A stretch of DNA of 42,312 nt, from contig CAIXZH010000032.1 in assembly GCA_903923905.1 (NCBI GenBank), positions 1-42,312 on the forward strand, given 5' to 3'. The position numbers and the translations under genes are program-made. This document shows positions 26,813 through 34,711 of this stretch, one piece after another. The notes beneath the pieces were generated by a model, which was not told the origin of the DNA, made no database searches, and saw nothing but the letters and a program-made list of their open reading frames with translations. The stretch is from an uncultured Bacteroidia bacterium. GTDB lineage: Bacteria > Bacteroidota > Bacteroidia > Bacteroidales > Prolixibacteraceae. Numbering within the stretch: the first letter of the stretch is position 1; the number at the start of each line of letters is the position of its first letter.

Positions 26813-27741
26813 TATTTTGGTGGATTCCCGTCGTAAAACTTCTTCACGAAATAGAGGGGTCTGTTTTGGGACTCCTTGTAAATCCGGTAAACATATTCTC
26901 CCACCACACCCAGCGAAACCAGCTGAATAGATCCGAGGAAATAGATACTTAGCAATGTGGAAGACCACCCAATAATTGCAAAACCAAATATCTTGGCAAC
27001 GAGCACATAAATTCCAGCGAACATAAAGACAATTGTTCCGATCAATCCCAGGGTTAAAGTCATTCGTATTGGTAACCTCGAGAAAGAGAATATGGCATCT
27101 GCAGCAAGGATAAAAAGTTTGGAAAGGCTCATTTTGGGATCACCTTCTATCCGTTCCTCGCGGATATAATCGACAAATCCCTGTTTAAATCCAACAAAAG
27201 CCCTGAGCCCTGGCAGATAGCGGACCTTCTCTTTCATTCGGAGCAGGGCATCCACAGCCTCCCGTCTCATCATGGAGAAATTTCCTGTGTTTTCCATGTT
27301 TTGGACGGCCGCAATATTTTTGAACAGAAGGTGGAACAGAAAAGTATAGAAATGCCGGCTGTTTTTCCCTTTGCGTCCGCTCCGTTTTCCGCTGATAATA
27401 TCGAAATTTTCTTCCTCTATTTTGCGGTACATCTCTTTGAACAACTCCGGAGGATCCTGCAGATCCCCATCCATCATGCCGACAATATCCCCTGAGGCAT
27501 ATTCCAGCCCGGCTGTAAAGGCAGCCTGGTGACCAAAGTTTTTAGAGAGAGATAATACTTTAATGCGGCTATATTTCTTTTGCCAGTCCAGCAGTTGCCG
27601 CAGGCTTCCGTCCTCGCTTCCATCATCCACAAACAGGATTTCAAAATCGGAGACAAACGCTTCCAGTGCAGAAACGATCCGTCTCACGAGATCGTCGATC
27701 AATCCTTCTTCATTGTAAATGGGGATAACAATTGAGAGCAT
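26812..27741 (-). CDS. GT2 glycosyltransferase (DPM1/GtrB-like polyprenyl-phosphate sugar synthase)
   Basis: The catalytic domain (1-230) shows the GT-A pattern: SIVIPIYNEEG, FVDDGSEDGS, LSKNFGHQAAFTAGLEYA, and the acidic GMMDGDLQDPPELF. Two C-terminal membrane helices (FSRLPIRMTLTLGLIGTIVFMFAGIYVLV and ILIYFLGSIQLVSLGVVGEYV-like segment) and the final VGEYVYRIYKESQNRPLYF are typical of GtrB/ArnC-like enzymes. These make undecaprenyl-phosphate sugars at the inner membrane. The product probably feeds the overlapping GT-C gene (one-base overlap), which would transfer the sugar outside the membrane. Confidence 0.92.
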   Translation of the reverse strand: MLSIVIPIYNEEGLIDDLVRRIVSALEAFVSDFEILFVDDGSEDGSLRQLLDWQKKYSRIKVLSLSKNFGHQAAFTAGLEYASGDIVGMMDGDLQDPPELFKEMYRKIEEENFDIISGKRSGRKGKNSRHFYTFLFHLLFKNIAAVQNMENTGNFSMMRREAVDALLRMKEKVRYLPGLRAFVGFKQGFVDYIREERIEGDPKMSLSKLFILAADAIFSFSRLPIRMTLTLGLIGTIVFMFAGIYVLVAKIFGFAIIGWSSTLLSIYFLGSIQLVSLGVVGEYVYRIYKESQNRPLYFVKKFYDGNPPK

Positions 27742-27941
27742 ATCTTTTTTCCTGATAATTCAATATTATTTTAATTACAGTCTCATTTTGCTTTCCATAA
27801 ACCTGAGTTCTGATTTCAGACCAGGTTGAACTATCGTTGCTATTATTTACGATCTCCATAACGAACGAAGATAAGTCAAAAGTTGCGATTTTAAAAATCT
27901 TTCAAACCCTTTTCCCGGATGGTAAAGGATTATGCAAATAG

Positions 27942-29063
27942 TTACTTATTGTTGTAGATCTCATCATACTTCTTAATGATTGCCAAATGTTTATCGTTTA
28001 GGGCATTGGCGTGGAAGAAGGTGATTCCTTTGGCCCCGTTGTCGTGTGCCTGCCGGATTGCCTCTTCGAAGTCAGCCATATTATCGCCATAATCTCCGAC
28101 CGCCACACCGGTAAAGAGGAGCTGTCCGGGTTTCAATTCGCGCACACCCTGTTTGGTTGCGAATCCTACCCAGTACATATTTCCCTGGTGATCACCCTTA
28201 TAGGCCATAGGGAAAAAGAGATCGAGGTTCCAGTGGCTCCAGTCCTGCCGGACGTATTCGCGGGCCAGTTCGGGAAAAGGGAAGACCGCAGCAGAGGCTT
28301 TAGTCCCTTCCTCATGGCAGATCTGTACGCACTCTTCAACAAGTGAAGTTATTGCGTCCATCCGGAATTGCTTCCAGGCGGGGTTCTCCTCCTTGTCGGG
28401 AAGGTCCATCGGATCCATGCTGAATTTAGCCTTGAACTCCTTTCTCGCGAGAGGGTGGTAATCGAAGTCAAATTCAGGATATACCCGATCCTGGACAAGG
28501 GGTTTGCCGTTTAGCTTGTATTTTTTCTGTAAATCTGCACCAAGCACGACATCGACATACCGGATGTAGTCGAAATGGACCGAGGCGAGCCCTTTTATTT
28601 TGGCAATTTCCCTGACTCCGTTTTTGACATATTCGCGGGCGCCAGGGGAGAAGGGGCTCAGAAAACTGTAATAACCGACATATGGATGATAATCGAGACA
28701 AGTCTGTCCCAGGCTGTTGACCGAGTACCAATCGGGGTGTTCCCTGCACTCTTTGGCACCGCCCACATTCATCATCCAATGCCAGGCGTGAACCCTGATT
28801 CCATATTTATTCCCAATCCGGATCAACTCCTTTAACTGGTTAGCGTCGCTTCCGGGAAGTATATCGGTGATTCCCGCATTTGCAAGTCTTTCCATCCAGG
28901 CGACCTTAACAGCATCAGTTCCTGCGCCAGGATCGCCCCATGTTGCAAAATAGAATTTCTTGTCGGAATACGTTTGATCCAACGTTTTTTCCGGAGTTTT
29001 GGCAACCAGCTGCATGGTAACGAGAGTTGCGAGAAAAAGGGTAACAACTTTTCTGATCTGCAT
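27942..29063 (-). CDS. Secreted GHL10-like putative glycoside hydrolase
   Basis: After a signal peptide (MQIRKVVTLFLATLVTMQLVAK) the 373-residue protein shows a TIM-barrel pattern: the early strand segment VAWMERLANAGITDILPGS, KYGIRVHAWHWMMN, LSPFSPGAREYV, the signature SVHFDYIRYVD around D165, then DLFFPMAYKGD and GITFFHANAL. These match the YngK/DUF187-like GHL10 group (family-10-related glycosidases). The conserved FDYIRY is the usual catalytic-region motif. No carbohydrate target can be assigned. It follows a Tat-exported Gfo/Idh/MocA gene by 30 bases in the same direction, so the two likely act on the same sugar. Confidence 0.82.
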   Translation of the reverse strand: MQIRKVVTLFLATLVTMQLVAKTPEKTLDQTYSDKKFYFATWGDPGAGTDAVKVAWMERLANAGITDILPGSDANQLKELIRIGNKYGIRVHAWHWMMNVGGAKECREHPDWYSVNSLGQTCLDYHPYVGYYSFLSPFSPGAREYVKNGVREIAKIKGLASVHFDYIRYVDVVLGADLQKKYKLNGKPLVQDRVYPEFDFDYHPLARKEFKAKFSMDPMDLPDKEENPAWKQFRMDAITSLVEECVQICHEEGTKASAAVFPFPELAREYVRQDWSHWNLDLFFPMAYKGDHQGNMYWVGFATKQGVRELKPGQLLFTGVAVGDYGDNMADFEEAIRQAHDNGAKGITFFHANALNDKHLAIIKKYDEIYNNK

Positions 29064-29093
29064 TTGTAAATATTTAGATATTAAATCAATCCG

Positions 29094-30464
29094 TTAAACC
29101 AGGTGCTCTTTGTATATCGATTCCCAGGGTTCTCTCATTTTCCGGTGCAGCATACTATTGGCCACATCATTGTTTGAAAATTGTTCAGTAATTGGGTCCC
29201 AGTCGAGGTCTTGCCGCAGTTTCATCGCAATATTGCCCAAATGAGACATTGTTATCGAGCGGTGACCGATCTCCGCCGGTGCAATGGTCTCTTTGCGTGA
29301 ATAGACGCAGTCGATAAAGTTCCTGAAATGGTTTTCACTTTGATACAGGTGAATTTCGGAAGGGGAGATCACTGAATCCTTAAGACTTTCAGGGAATACC
29401 TGGTGATTTCCACGGTTCGCATGAGCCCATCCTTCACTACCATGAAAGGTAACACCGCTTTGCAACTTATTGGATATAATAAGTTTAACCCCGTTGGCAT
29501 AGAGGCATTCGAAATAATATTCGATAGCTGTATTCCAGATCGGATGAACCGCCCACTCAGCCCTGGCATTCTGAATCTTAACCGGGCCAGTGTATTCAGT
29601 ATCCATTCCCCACTGGGCGATGTCGGGGTGGTGTCCGCCCCAATCGGTTACCTGTCCTCCGGAATAGTCGAGTATCCAACGAAAGTTTACATGAGTACGG
29701 GCAGGGCAATAAGGGGCATCGGGTGCAGGTCCCAGCCAGGTATTGTAATCGAAACCTTCCGGAACCGGGATGGTTTGGGTGAGATTCCCGGTTTTGCCGT
29801 AGTCGGGGGTTCCTGATGGGAGGCCACATTCGACGGTCAGTAATTTGCCGATTCTACCGTTTCGGACCAGTTCACATACCCGCCTGAAATTTACATCCGA
29901 GCGTTGCTGACTTCCGGTCTGGAAAACTGTGCCATATTTCTTAACGGCATTTGCCATTGCCCTCCCTTCCGGAATAGTCAGTGCAAGAGGCTTTTGGCAA
30001 TAGATATCTTTTCCTGCCTTTGCAGCCATCAATACCGGGATGGAATGCCAGTGATCCGGAACGACCACTTCGACAGCATCTACGTCATTTCTGGCGATCA
30101 CCTCCCTGAAATCTTCGAAGCTCTTACAGCCTGTATATTTTTTTCCCAGGAGCTGGGAATAATATCCGTTGACCAGGTTTATACCGATTTCCCTTCCGCC
30201 AATTTTTCCGTTCCAATACCCGGTGCTTTGTTTATTGACATCACAAATGCCAGTGATCTGGACCCGTTTGTCGGTTAAGAAACAGTTGATATCATTCATC
30301 GCCTGGTTTCCTGAACCGATAAACATCAGGTTAACCCGGTCGGAGGGTGCCACATGTCCGTTTTTCCCGCGGGCGCAGGCTGAAATAATCGTTGGTACGG
30401 CAATTGCACCGGCACCGATGGCGGAGGTTAGCTTAATAAAATTCCGTCTGTTCAGTTTCGTCAT
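29094..30464 (-). CDS. Tat-exported Gfo/Idh/MocA oxidoreductase (copy 1)
   Basis: A twin-arginine signal (NRRNFIKLTSAIGAGAIA) with a lipobox-like ISAC marks export, perhaps as a lipoprotein. The Rossmann domain binds NAD(P) (LMFIGSGNQAMND). The conserved EKP motif is changed to QKP (residues 157-159, YCQKPLALT), keeping the Lys used for catalysis. The second half has YSGGQVTDWGGHHPDIAQWGMD, containing the catalytic acid/His region (DWGGHHPD). At 456 residues the length is usual for the exported branch. It is separated by 293 bases from the ThuA gene and leads the GHL10-like gene. The likely role is oxidation or reduction of a sugar or its derivative in the periplasm with a bound cofactor. Confidence 0.92.
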   Translation of the reverse strand: MTKLNRRNFIKLTSAIGAGAIAVPTIISACARGKNGHVAPSDRVNLMFIGSGNQAMNDINCFLTDKRVQITGICDVNKQSTGYWNGKIGGREIGINLVNGYYSQLLGKKYTGCKSFEDFREVIARNDVDAVEVVVPDHWHSIPVLMAAKAGKDIYCQKPLALTIPEGRAMANAVKKYGTVFQTGSQQRSDVNFRRVCELVRNGRIGKLLTVECGLPSGTPDYGKTGNLTQTIPVPEGFDYNTWLGPAPDAPYCPARTHVNFRWILDYSGGQVTDWGGHHPDIAQWGMDTEYTGPVKIQNARAEWAVHPIWNTAIEYYFECLYANGVKLIISNKLQSGVTFHGSEGWAHANRGNHQVFPESLKDSVISPSEIHLYQSENHFRNFIDCVYSRKETIAPAEIGHRSITMSHLGNIAMKLRQDLDWDPITEQFSNNDVANSMLHRKMREPWESIYKEHLV

Positions 30465-30757
30465 TTTATTTGGTTTTGGAGGTATACGTGGCTATTTAAG
30501 ATTTGTCTGGATAAAGAAAACTAGCTAACTAATGGTTCGCTGCTGGCAATTAGCAACTGGCAGCCAGCTTGAGTGTCTTTACCATAGTGTTATCAATTCT
30601 TACTCAGGATTTTGCAAGGATGACTTTATTTCGGTATAATTCTGCCAGCGGCCAGTTGTCAATTGCTTTAATAGTAATCGTTATATTACCAATACCAGTC
30701 GACAAAGCGCAAATTTAAAGAACACGGTTATCTCCGCGATGCGGATCATTTTATGAC
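30465..30757. other. 293-base intergenic region with an imperfect inverted repeat
   Basis: No gene is supported here. The region holds an imperfect inverted repeat (GCAATTAGCAACTGG at 30546-30560 against CCAGTTGTCAATTGC at 30652-30666, 13 of 15 matching) and a small palindrome CTGGC-A-GCCAG (about 30557-30567). It may hold the promoter of the copy 1 Gfo/Idh/MocA - GHL10 unit and the 3' end of the ThuA transcript. Confidence 0.5.
30546..30666. repeat. Imperfect 15-base inverted repeat, 91-base spacer
   Basis: Arms at 30546-30560 and 30652-30666 match in 13 of 15 positions. The sequence around them (TGGCAA, TGGCAG, CAGTTG) is of a simple repetitive kind. It could be a relic of a small mobile repeat or a chance pairing. 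Confidence 0.35.
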
Positions 30758-31975
30758 CTATTTTGCAAGTTGCAGACGAGCCAGTGTGTATTCGGCCACA
30801 TCTTTGATGTTTTCGTTTTTAACGAGTTCTTTGGTCACCGGTATACTTAACTCTGAACCCATCCAGCTGAGTTCGCGAAGCAGTAATTTTTTCCCGTCAT
30901 CTGTAGCTTCTTTACTTTCAAGTACTCTGATCATTTCTTTTTCAAATCCCTGATAATCCGCAGGAGTTTTTGCCTCGTGACGGATACGGCTTTGCAAATC
31001 GGAAAAATACCTCGTGCTTTTGGTAATATCATACTGTGCTATTTTTGACAGGTCATCTTCGAGAGTCAGTTCTTTAAAGTCTGGTCTTAATGAGGAACCG
31101 GCTGAAGTCGGGAAATCGTATGGGATTTTCTGGGTCACTTTTCCGGAAGCGGCCCATTCGGCGCCGCGCTGGAAGGTTGTAATAAAGCCAACACACTCCA
31201 TCGAAGGACCACCGTCTTCATCAGGATGGCCTAAAGTGGTATGAAAAATTCTCCCTTTTCCATAAGTGATCGCCATAAGCATTGGTTCGTCGCGACCGGT
31301 ACCGCCGCCTGTAGTGTCTGAATAAGCTGTTGCGAGGATCTCCATGTTCTTTCCTGGTCCGCGTAACTGGGCATAAAGTTCATCTTTCCCGTGGATCCAC
31401 CGTTGAGGTAACCCTTTGGTAATCGGATGTTCGGTGTTCCGGGCCCTGACTTCAAATTCGTGTCTTTTGGCATGAGAACCACCCCTTCCTGCACTTGAAT
31501 CGATGATCAGGGAATCATGTTTAAAGTAAACATAGGGTCCGTCTTTTTCAGAACGGTTTCCCCAACCTCCGAGACCGATCATCTGGTTATATTCTTTCCA
31601 CTCAGGGAAAGAGTTATCACCCGCATGGTAGACAACCACTCCACCGCCATTATTGACGTAGTTAACAAAAGCTGCCTTGGTTTTGTCGGACCATGAATCG
31701 CCGTTATAGTCGATAACGATTACATTATACTTTGAAAAATCGGGGGTAAAAATAGTCATGTCACCCCCTTTATCCGGAGATTTAGCAATATCCACGGTGA
31801 AAAGCCCGGTTTGCTCAAGCAACTGCTCAAGGATGGGGAAGCTGGATTTCCAGTAGTGGTTATTTTGACCAGTGACAATCAGCGCCTTGTATTCTGTGCT
31901 TTTCTGGCACGCATTGAAAACAGTTAATAATCCGACACAAACGAATATTAACAGATATTTTTTTTTCATTCTCAT
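30758..31975 (-). CDS. ThuA-domain lipoprotein
   Basis: A lipoprotein signal (MRMKKKYLLIFVCVGLLTVFNAC) is followed by a ThuA-type glutamine-amidotransferase-like fold: KALIVTGQNNHYWKSS, IVIDYNGDSW, VVVYHAGDNSFPEWKEYNQMIGLGG, and GRIFHTTLGHPDED. ThuA homologues in rhizobia act with the Gfo/Idh/MocA-type ThuB in trehalose use via a 3-keto sugar. The C-terminal region (about 300-405) looks like a helical repeat (KELVKNENIKDVAEYTLARLQ). The stop of the Gfo/Idh/MocA gene (copy 2) lies 6 bases upstream, so the two are surely co-transcribed. The role in keto-sugar metabolism is inferred from the partner genes. Confidence 0.88.
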   Translation of the reverse strand: MRMKKKYLLIFVCVGLLTVFNACQKSTEYKALIVTGQNNHYWKSSFPILEQLLEQTGLFTVDIAKSPDKGGDMTIFTPDFSKYNVIVIDYNGDSWSDKTKAAFVNYVNNGGGVVVYHAGDNSFPEWKEYNQMIGLGGWGNRSEKDGPYVYFKHDSLIIDSSAGRGGSHAKRHEFEVRARNTEHPITKGLPQRWIHGKDELYAQLRGPGKNMEILATAYSDTTGGGTGRDEPMLMAITYGKGRIFHTTLGHPDEDGGPSMECVGFITTFQRGAEWAASGKVTQKIPYDFPTSAGSSLRPDFKELTLEDDLSKIAQYDITKSTRYFSDLQSRIRHEAKTPADYQGFEKEMIRVLESKEATDDGKKLLLRELSWMGSELSIPVTKELVKNENIKDVAEYTLARLQLAK

Positions 31976-31981
31976 TTCAAA

Positions 31982-33295
31982 TTAAATGGTGGGTAAGCTC
32001 CAGGGTTGACGATAGGGACGACTTAATAAGCGACTTGCTACGGGATTTCCAATAATTTCCTCTTTTACAGGATCCCATTGAATCTTTTGCCCGGTTGTCA
32101 TCGCGATTTCGCCCAATAAAGCAACGGAAATGGCATGATAAGCCACCTGAACCGGTGCTATGGCCTCTTTTCGTGACCGAACGCAATCGACAAAGTTTTG
32201 CCAGTGGTTCTCACTTTTATAGATCTGAATTTCATTTGGACCAATCACCTCCTGGAGAATTTTAGGATCCGAAGCGACCAGCGTTTCTCCACGGTTTACA
32301 TGAATCCATCCTTTTTCGCCATACCAGGTTGTCCCGGATCCTTTTTGGAGATGCCCTTCATTAGCGACTCTCATCTCGATGCCATTGGCATATTTGCACA
32401 GGAAATCGTATTCGACCGGAACATTGAAGATGCCATCTCTTGGATATACCCCTTCGCCTGAAATCTCGACTGGGCCAGTTCGTTCAAGGTCGGCGCCCCA
32501 GTTGGCAATATCGATGTGGTGTCCGGCCCAGTCGGTAAGCTGCCCGCCTGAGTAATCCAGGATCCAACGCCAGTCCCAGTGACTGACACCACGGTAGGGA
32601 ACTTTGAGTGCGGGACCGAGCCACATCTCCCAGTTGAGTTCGGCAGGGATCTCTTTAACTGGCGGGGTTCCGATCCCCCTGTTTCCGTTAGGTAAACCGA
32701 CTTCAATATATTTTATTTTTCCGATTCTGCCATTTCTGACCAGTTCAACACCACGGTGAAAATTGGGTCTTGACCGTTGCCAGCTTCCTGTTTGCCAGAT
32801 AATATTGTTCTTTTCAACTGATTTTACAATGGTCTGACCATCTTTTATGGTGCGGCAAATGGGTTTTTCACCGTAGACATCCAATTTTTTGTTTGCAGCT
32901 GCACTGTAGATCAGTCCGTGCCAGTGGTCCGGTAGGGCAATCGATACGGCGTCCAATTTCTCTTTTTCAAGAAATTCACGATAGTCACCATAGACGCGGC
33001 AATCGTTGTTTTTGTTCGCCTTATCGGCTAAGCCTTTGGCATTTGCCGAATGTTTGGTATCCACATCACAAACTGCAACAAACTGTACCTGATTTTTGAG
33101 TTCCAGGAAGTCTCTCATGTTGCTGGTTCCCTGTGATCCAACACCGATGCCCCCCATTACAATCCTGTCACTGGGTGGAAGTTTTCCCCCCATGCCCATC
33201 GCAGTTGAAGGTATAATCTGCGGGAGGATCAGCGCTCCGGTTGCAACGGTAGCGGATCGTTTCAGAAAATCCCTTCGGTTAGATTTGTCAAACAT
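31982..33295 (-). CDS. Tat-exported Gfo/Idh/MocA oxidoreductase (copy 2)
   Basis: A Tat signal (SNRRDFLKRSATVATGALI) without a lipobox indicates export to the periplasm. The cofactor motif is GGIGVGSQG and the EKP motif is intact (E143-K144-P145, YGEKPICRT). The catalytic-region pattern LTDWAGHHIDIANWGAD follows in the second half. At 437 residues it is a close paralogue of copy 1 in layout. It lies 6 bases upstream of the ThuA gene and 36 bases after copy 3. The likely substrate is a sugar, but it is not known. Confidence 0.93.
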   Translation of the reverse strand: MFDKSNRRDFLKRSATVATGALILPQIIPSTAMGMGGKLPPSDRIVMGGIGVGSQGTSNMRDFLELKNQVQFVAVCDVDTKHSANAKGLADKANKNNDCRVYGDYREFLEKEKLDAVSIALPDHWHGLIYSAAANKKLDVYGEKPICRTIKDGQTIVKSVEKNNIIWQTGSWQRSRPNFHRGVELVRNGRIGKIKYIEVGLPNGNRGIGTPPVKEIPAELNWEMWLGPALKVPYRGVSHWDWRWILDYSGGQLTDWAGHHIDIANWGADLERTGPVEISGEGVYPRDGIFNVPVEYDFLCKYANGIEMRVANEGHLQKGSGTTWYGEKGWIHVNRGETLVASDPKILQEVIGPNEIQIYKSENHWQNFVDCVRSRKEAIAPVQVAYHAISVALLGEIAMTTGQKIQWDPVKEEIIGNPVASRLLSRPYRQPWSLPTI

Positions 33296-33331
33296 TGTTG
33301 TAAAAATTAGTTGTTATTAAGAATCGTTTAG

Positions 33332-34681
33332 TTAAACATGTGCAGGTGTTCCGGGCAGGGGTGTATCGAATACCATATCCACCGGACCAAATTCGATTTT
33401 CCTGGGTCCAAGGTCCATATCCGATTTCATGATGGCGTCCCAGGTAATCATTTGTCCGGTGTAGGCTGCGGTACGCCCCATGATAGCAGTCAGAGTTGAG
33501 ATTGCAGTTCGTTCGGCCTCATTCACATAATTTCCTGTTCTTATGGCATGAACCAGGTGCATATGTTCCTGAACGTATGGGGAAATTTTTATTGTGTTCA
33601 TCGTATTGCCATTCTCGTCCTTGGGGTATTCAAATTTCCATTTGACACTCCCATCCAGGTTCCAGATTGTATTTATGCAATTGGTGTAACCTTCTGTTCC
33701 ATTGATCAGTTCTCCGGTTCCGTTGGCACAGCTGTCCAATTCACGGCACATGCTATGGGAACTTACTCCGTTGCCGTAATCATAGTCAATGCTGAAAAAA
33801 TCGTACTGATCACCGGTTACCCTGCGTGCACGACCCCCGTAACCGATCGCTTTTTCGGGGTGTTTCCCCATGAACCAGTTGATCACATCGATATTATGTA
33901 CGTGTGTATCAAGAATATGATCACCGCATAGCCAACAGAAGTTATTCCAGTTCCGGATCATATATTCCATATCGTTCCATCCCTCTTCGCGCATGCGGAA
34001 CCAAACATGTTCCTGGTTCCAGAATGCTTTTGCAGATACCAGTTTCCCGATAGCGCCATTGGCCACCTGTTTGTAGGTTTCGATATAATCTTCCTGGTGA
34101 CGTCGCTGGGTCCCGGTGACAACGCAAAGTCCAAGCGCTTCGGCTTTTTTTGCCGTCGCGATCATCAGACGGGCGCCGACAGGGTCCACACACACCGGTT
34201 TTTCCAAAAAACAGTGTTTCTTATTTTTGACCGCCTCCAGAAAATGTTCGGGACGAAAATGGGGGGGAGTGGCACAGATCACGACATCAATTTCGGGCAT
34301 AGCCATCAATTTCTTGTAGGCATCAAAACCAACAAAACAGTTTTCGGCGGGGATCGGGAGATTGAACGATTCAAATCTTTTCCGGCAATTATCAATTTTA
34401 TCCTGAAATACATCGGCCAGTGCAATAATCTCCAGGTCGGGACCCGCACTGATAAAATTAATCGCAGCTCCGGTTCCGCGATTTCCTGCTCCAACAAGTC
34501 CGGCTTTAAGTTTCCTTCCTCTGGGTGCACCTTTGAGAATGGGGGGAAGTCCCAAAGCCGCATTGTCTAATTTTTTGGAACATGACGAGAGGATCGCACT
34601 CGCACTGGCAACACCGATTCCTGCCAGGACACCCGCCCCCAGGAATTTCCGTCTGTTGATATTTTTTGAATTGTTTTCCAT
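33332..34681 (-). CDS. Tat-exported Gfo/Idh/MocA oxidoreductase (copy 3)
   Basis: A Tat signal (INRRKFLGAGVLAGIGVASA) ends in a lipobox-like ILSSC, so the protein is probably an exported lipoprotein. The nucleotide motif is GLVGAGNRGTGA, the EKP motif is intact (FLEKPVC), and the catalytic-region segment DTHVHNIDVINWF differs from copies 1 and 2, so it belongs to another branch of the family. The start is ambiguous because several ATG codons cluster at 34681-34708 in an A-rich stretch; ATG 34681 is used here. The cytochrome fusion gene ends 3 bases before 34708 (30 before 34681), so the genes form one operon. Confidence 0.92.
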   Translation of the reverse strand: MENNSKNINRRKFLGAGVLAGIGVASASAILSSCSKKLDNAALGLPPILKGAPRGRKLKAGLVGAGNRGTGAAINFISAGPDLEIIALADVFQDKIDNCRKRFESFNLPIPAENCFVGFDAYKKLMAMPEIDVVICATPPHFRPEHFLEAVKNKKHCFLEKPVCVDPVGARLMIATAKKAEALGLCVVTGTQRRHQEDYIETYKQVANGAIGKLVSAKAFWNQEHVWFRMREEGWNDMEYMIRNWNNFCWLCGDHILDTHVHNIDVINWFMGKHPEKAIGYGGRARRVTGDQYDFFSIDYDYGNGVSSHSMCRELDSCANGTGELINGTEGYTNCINTIWNLDGSVKWKFEYPKDENGNTMNTIKISPYVQEHMHLVHAIRTGNYVNEAERTAISTLTAIMGRTAAYTGQMITWDAIMKSDMDLGPRKIEFGPVDMVFDTPLPGTPAHV

Positions 34682-34711
34682 ATTATTTTTCATTTTTTCA
34701 TTCTTCATTTT

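Noticed and set aside
33548-34570. Plus-strand open frames of 127 and 187 residues opposite the copy 3 Gfo/Idh/MocA gene
   Set aside because: Both are antisense to a gene with clear motifs and read as low-complexity, Cys/Phe-rich sequence without domain features.
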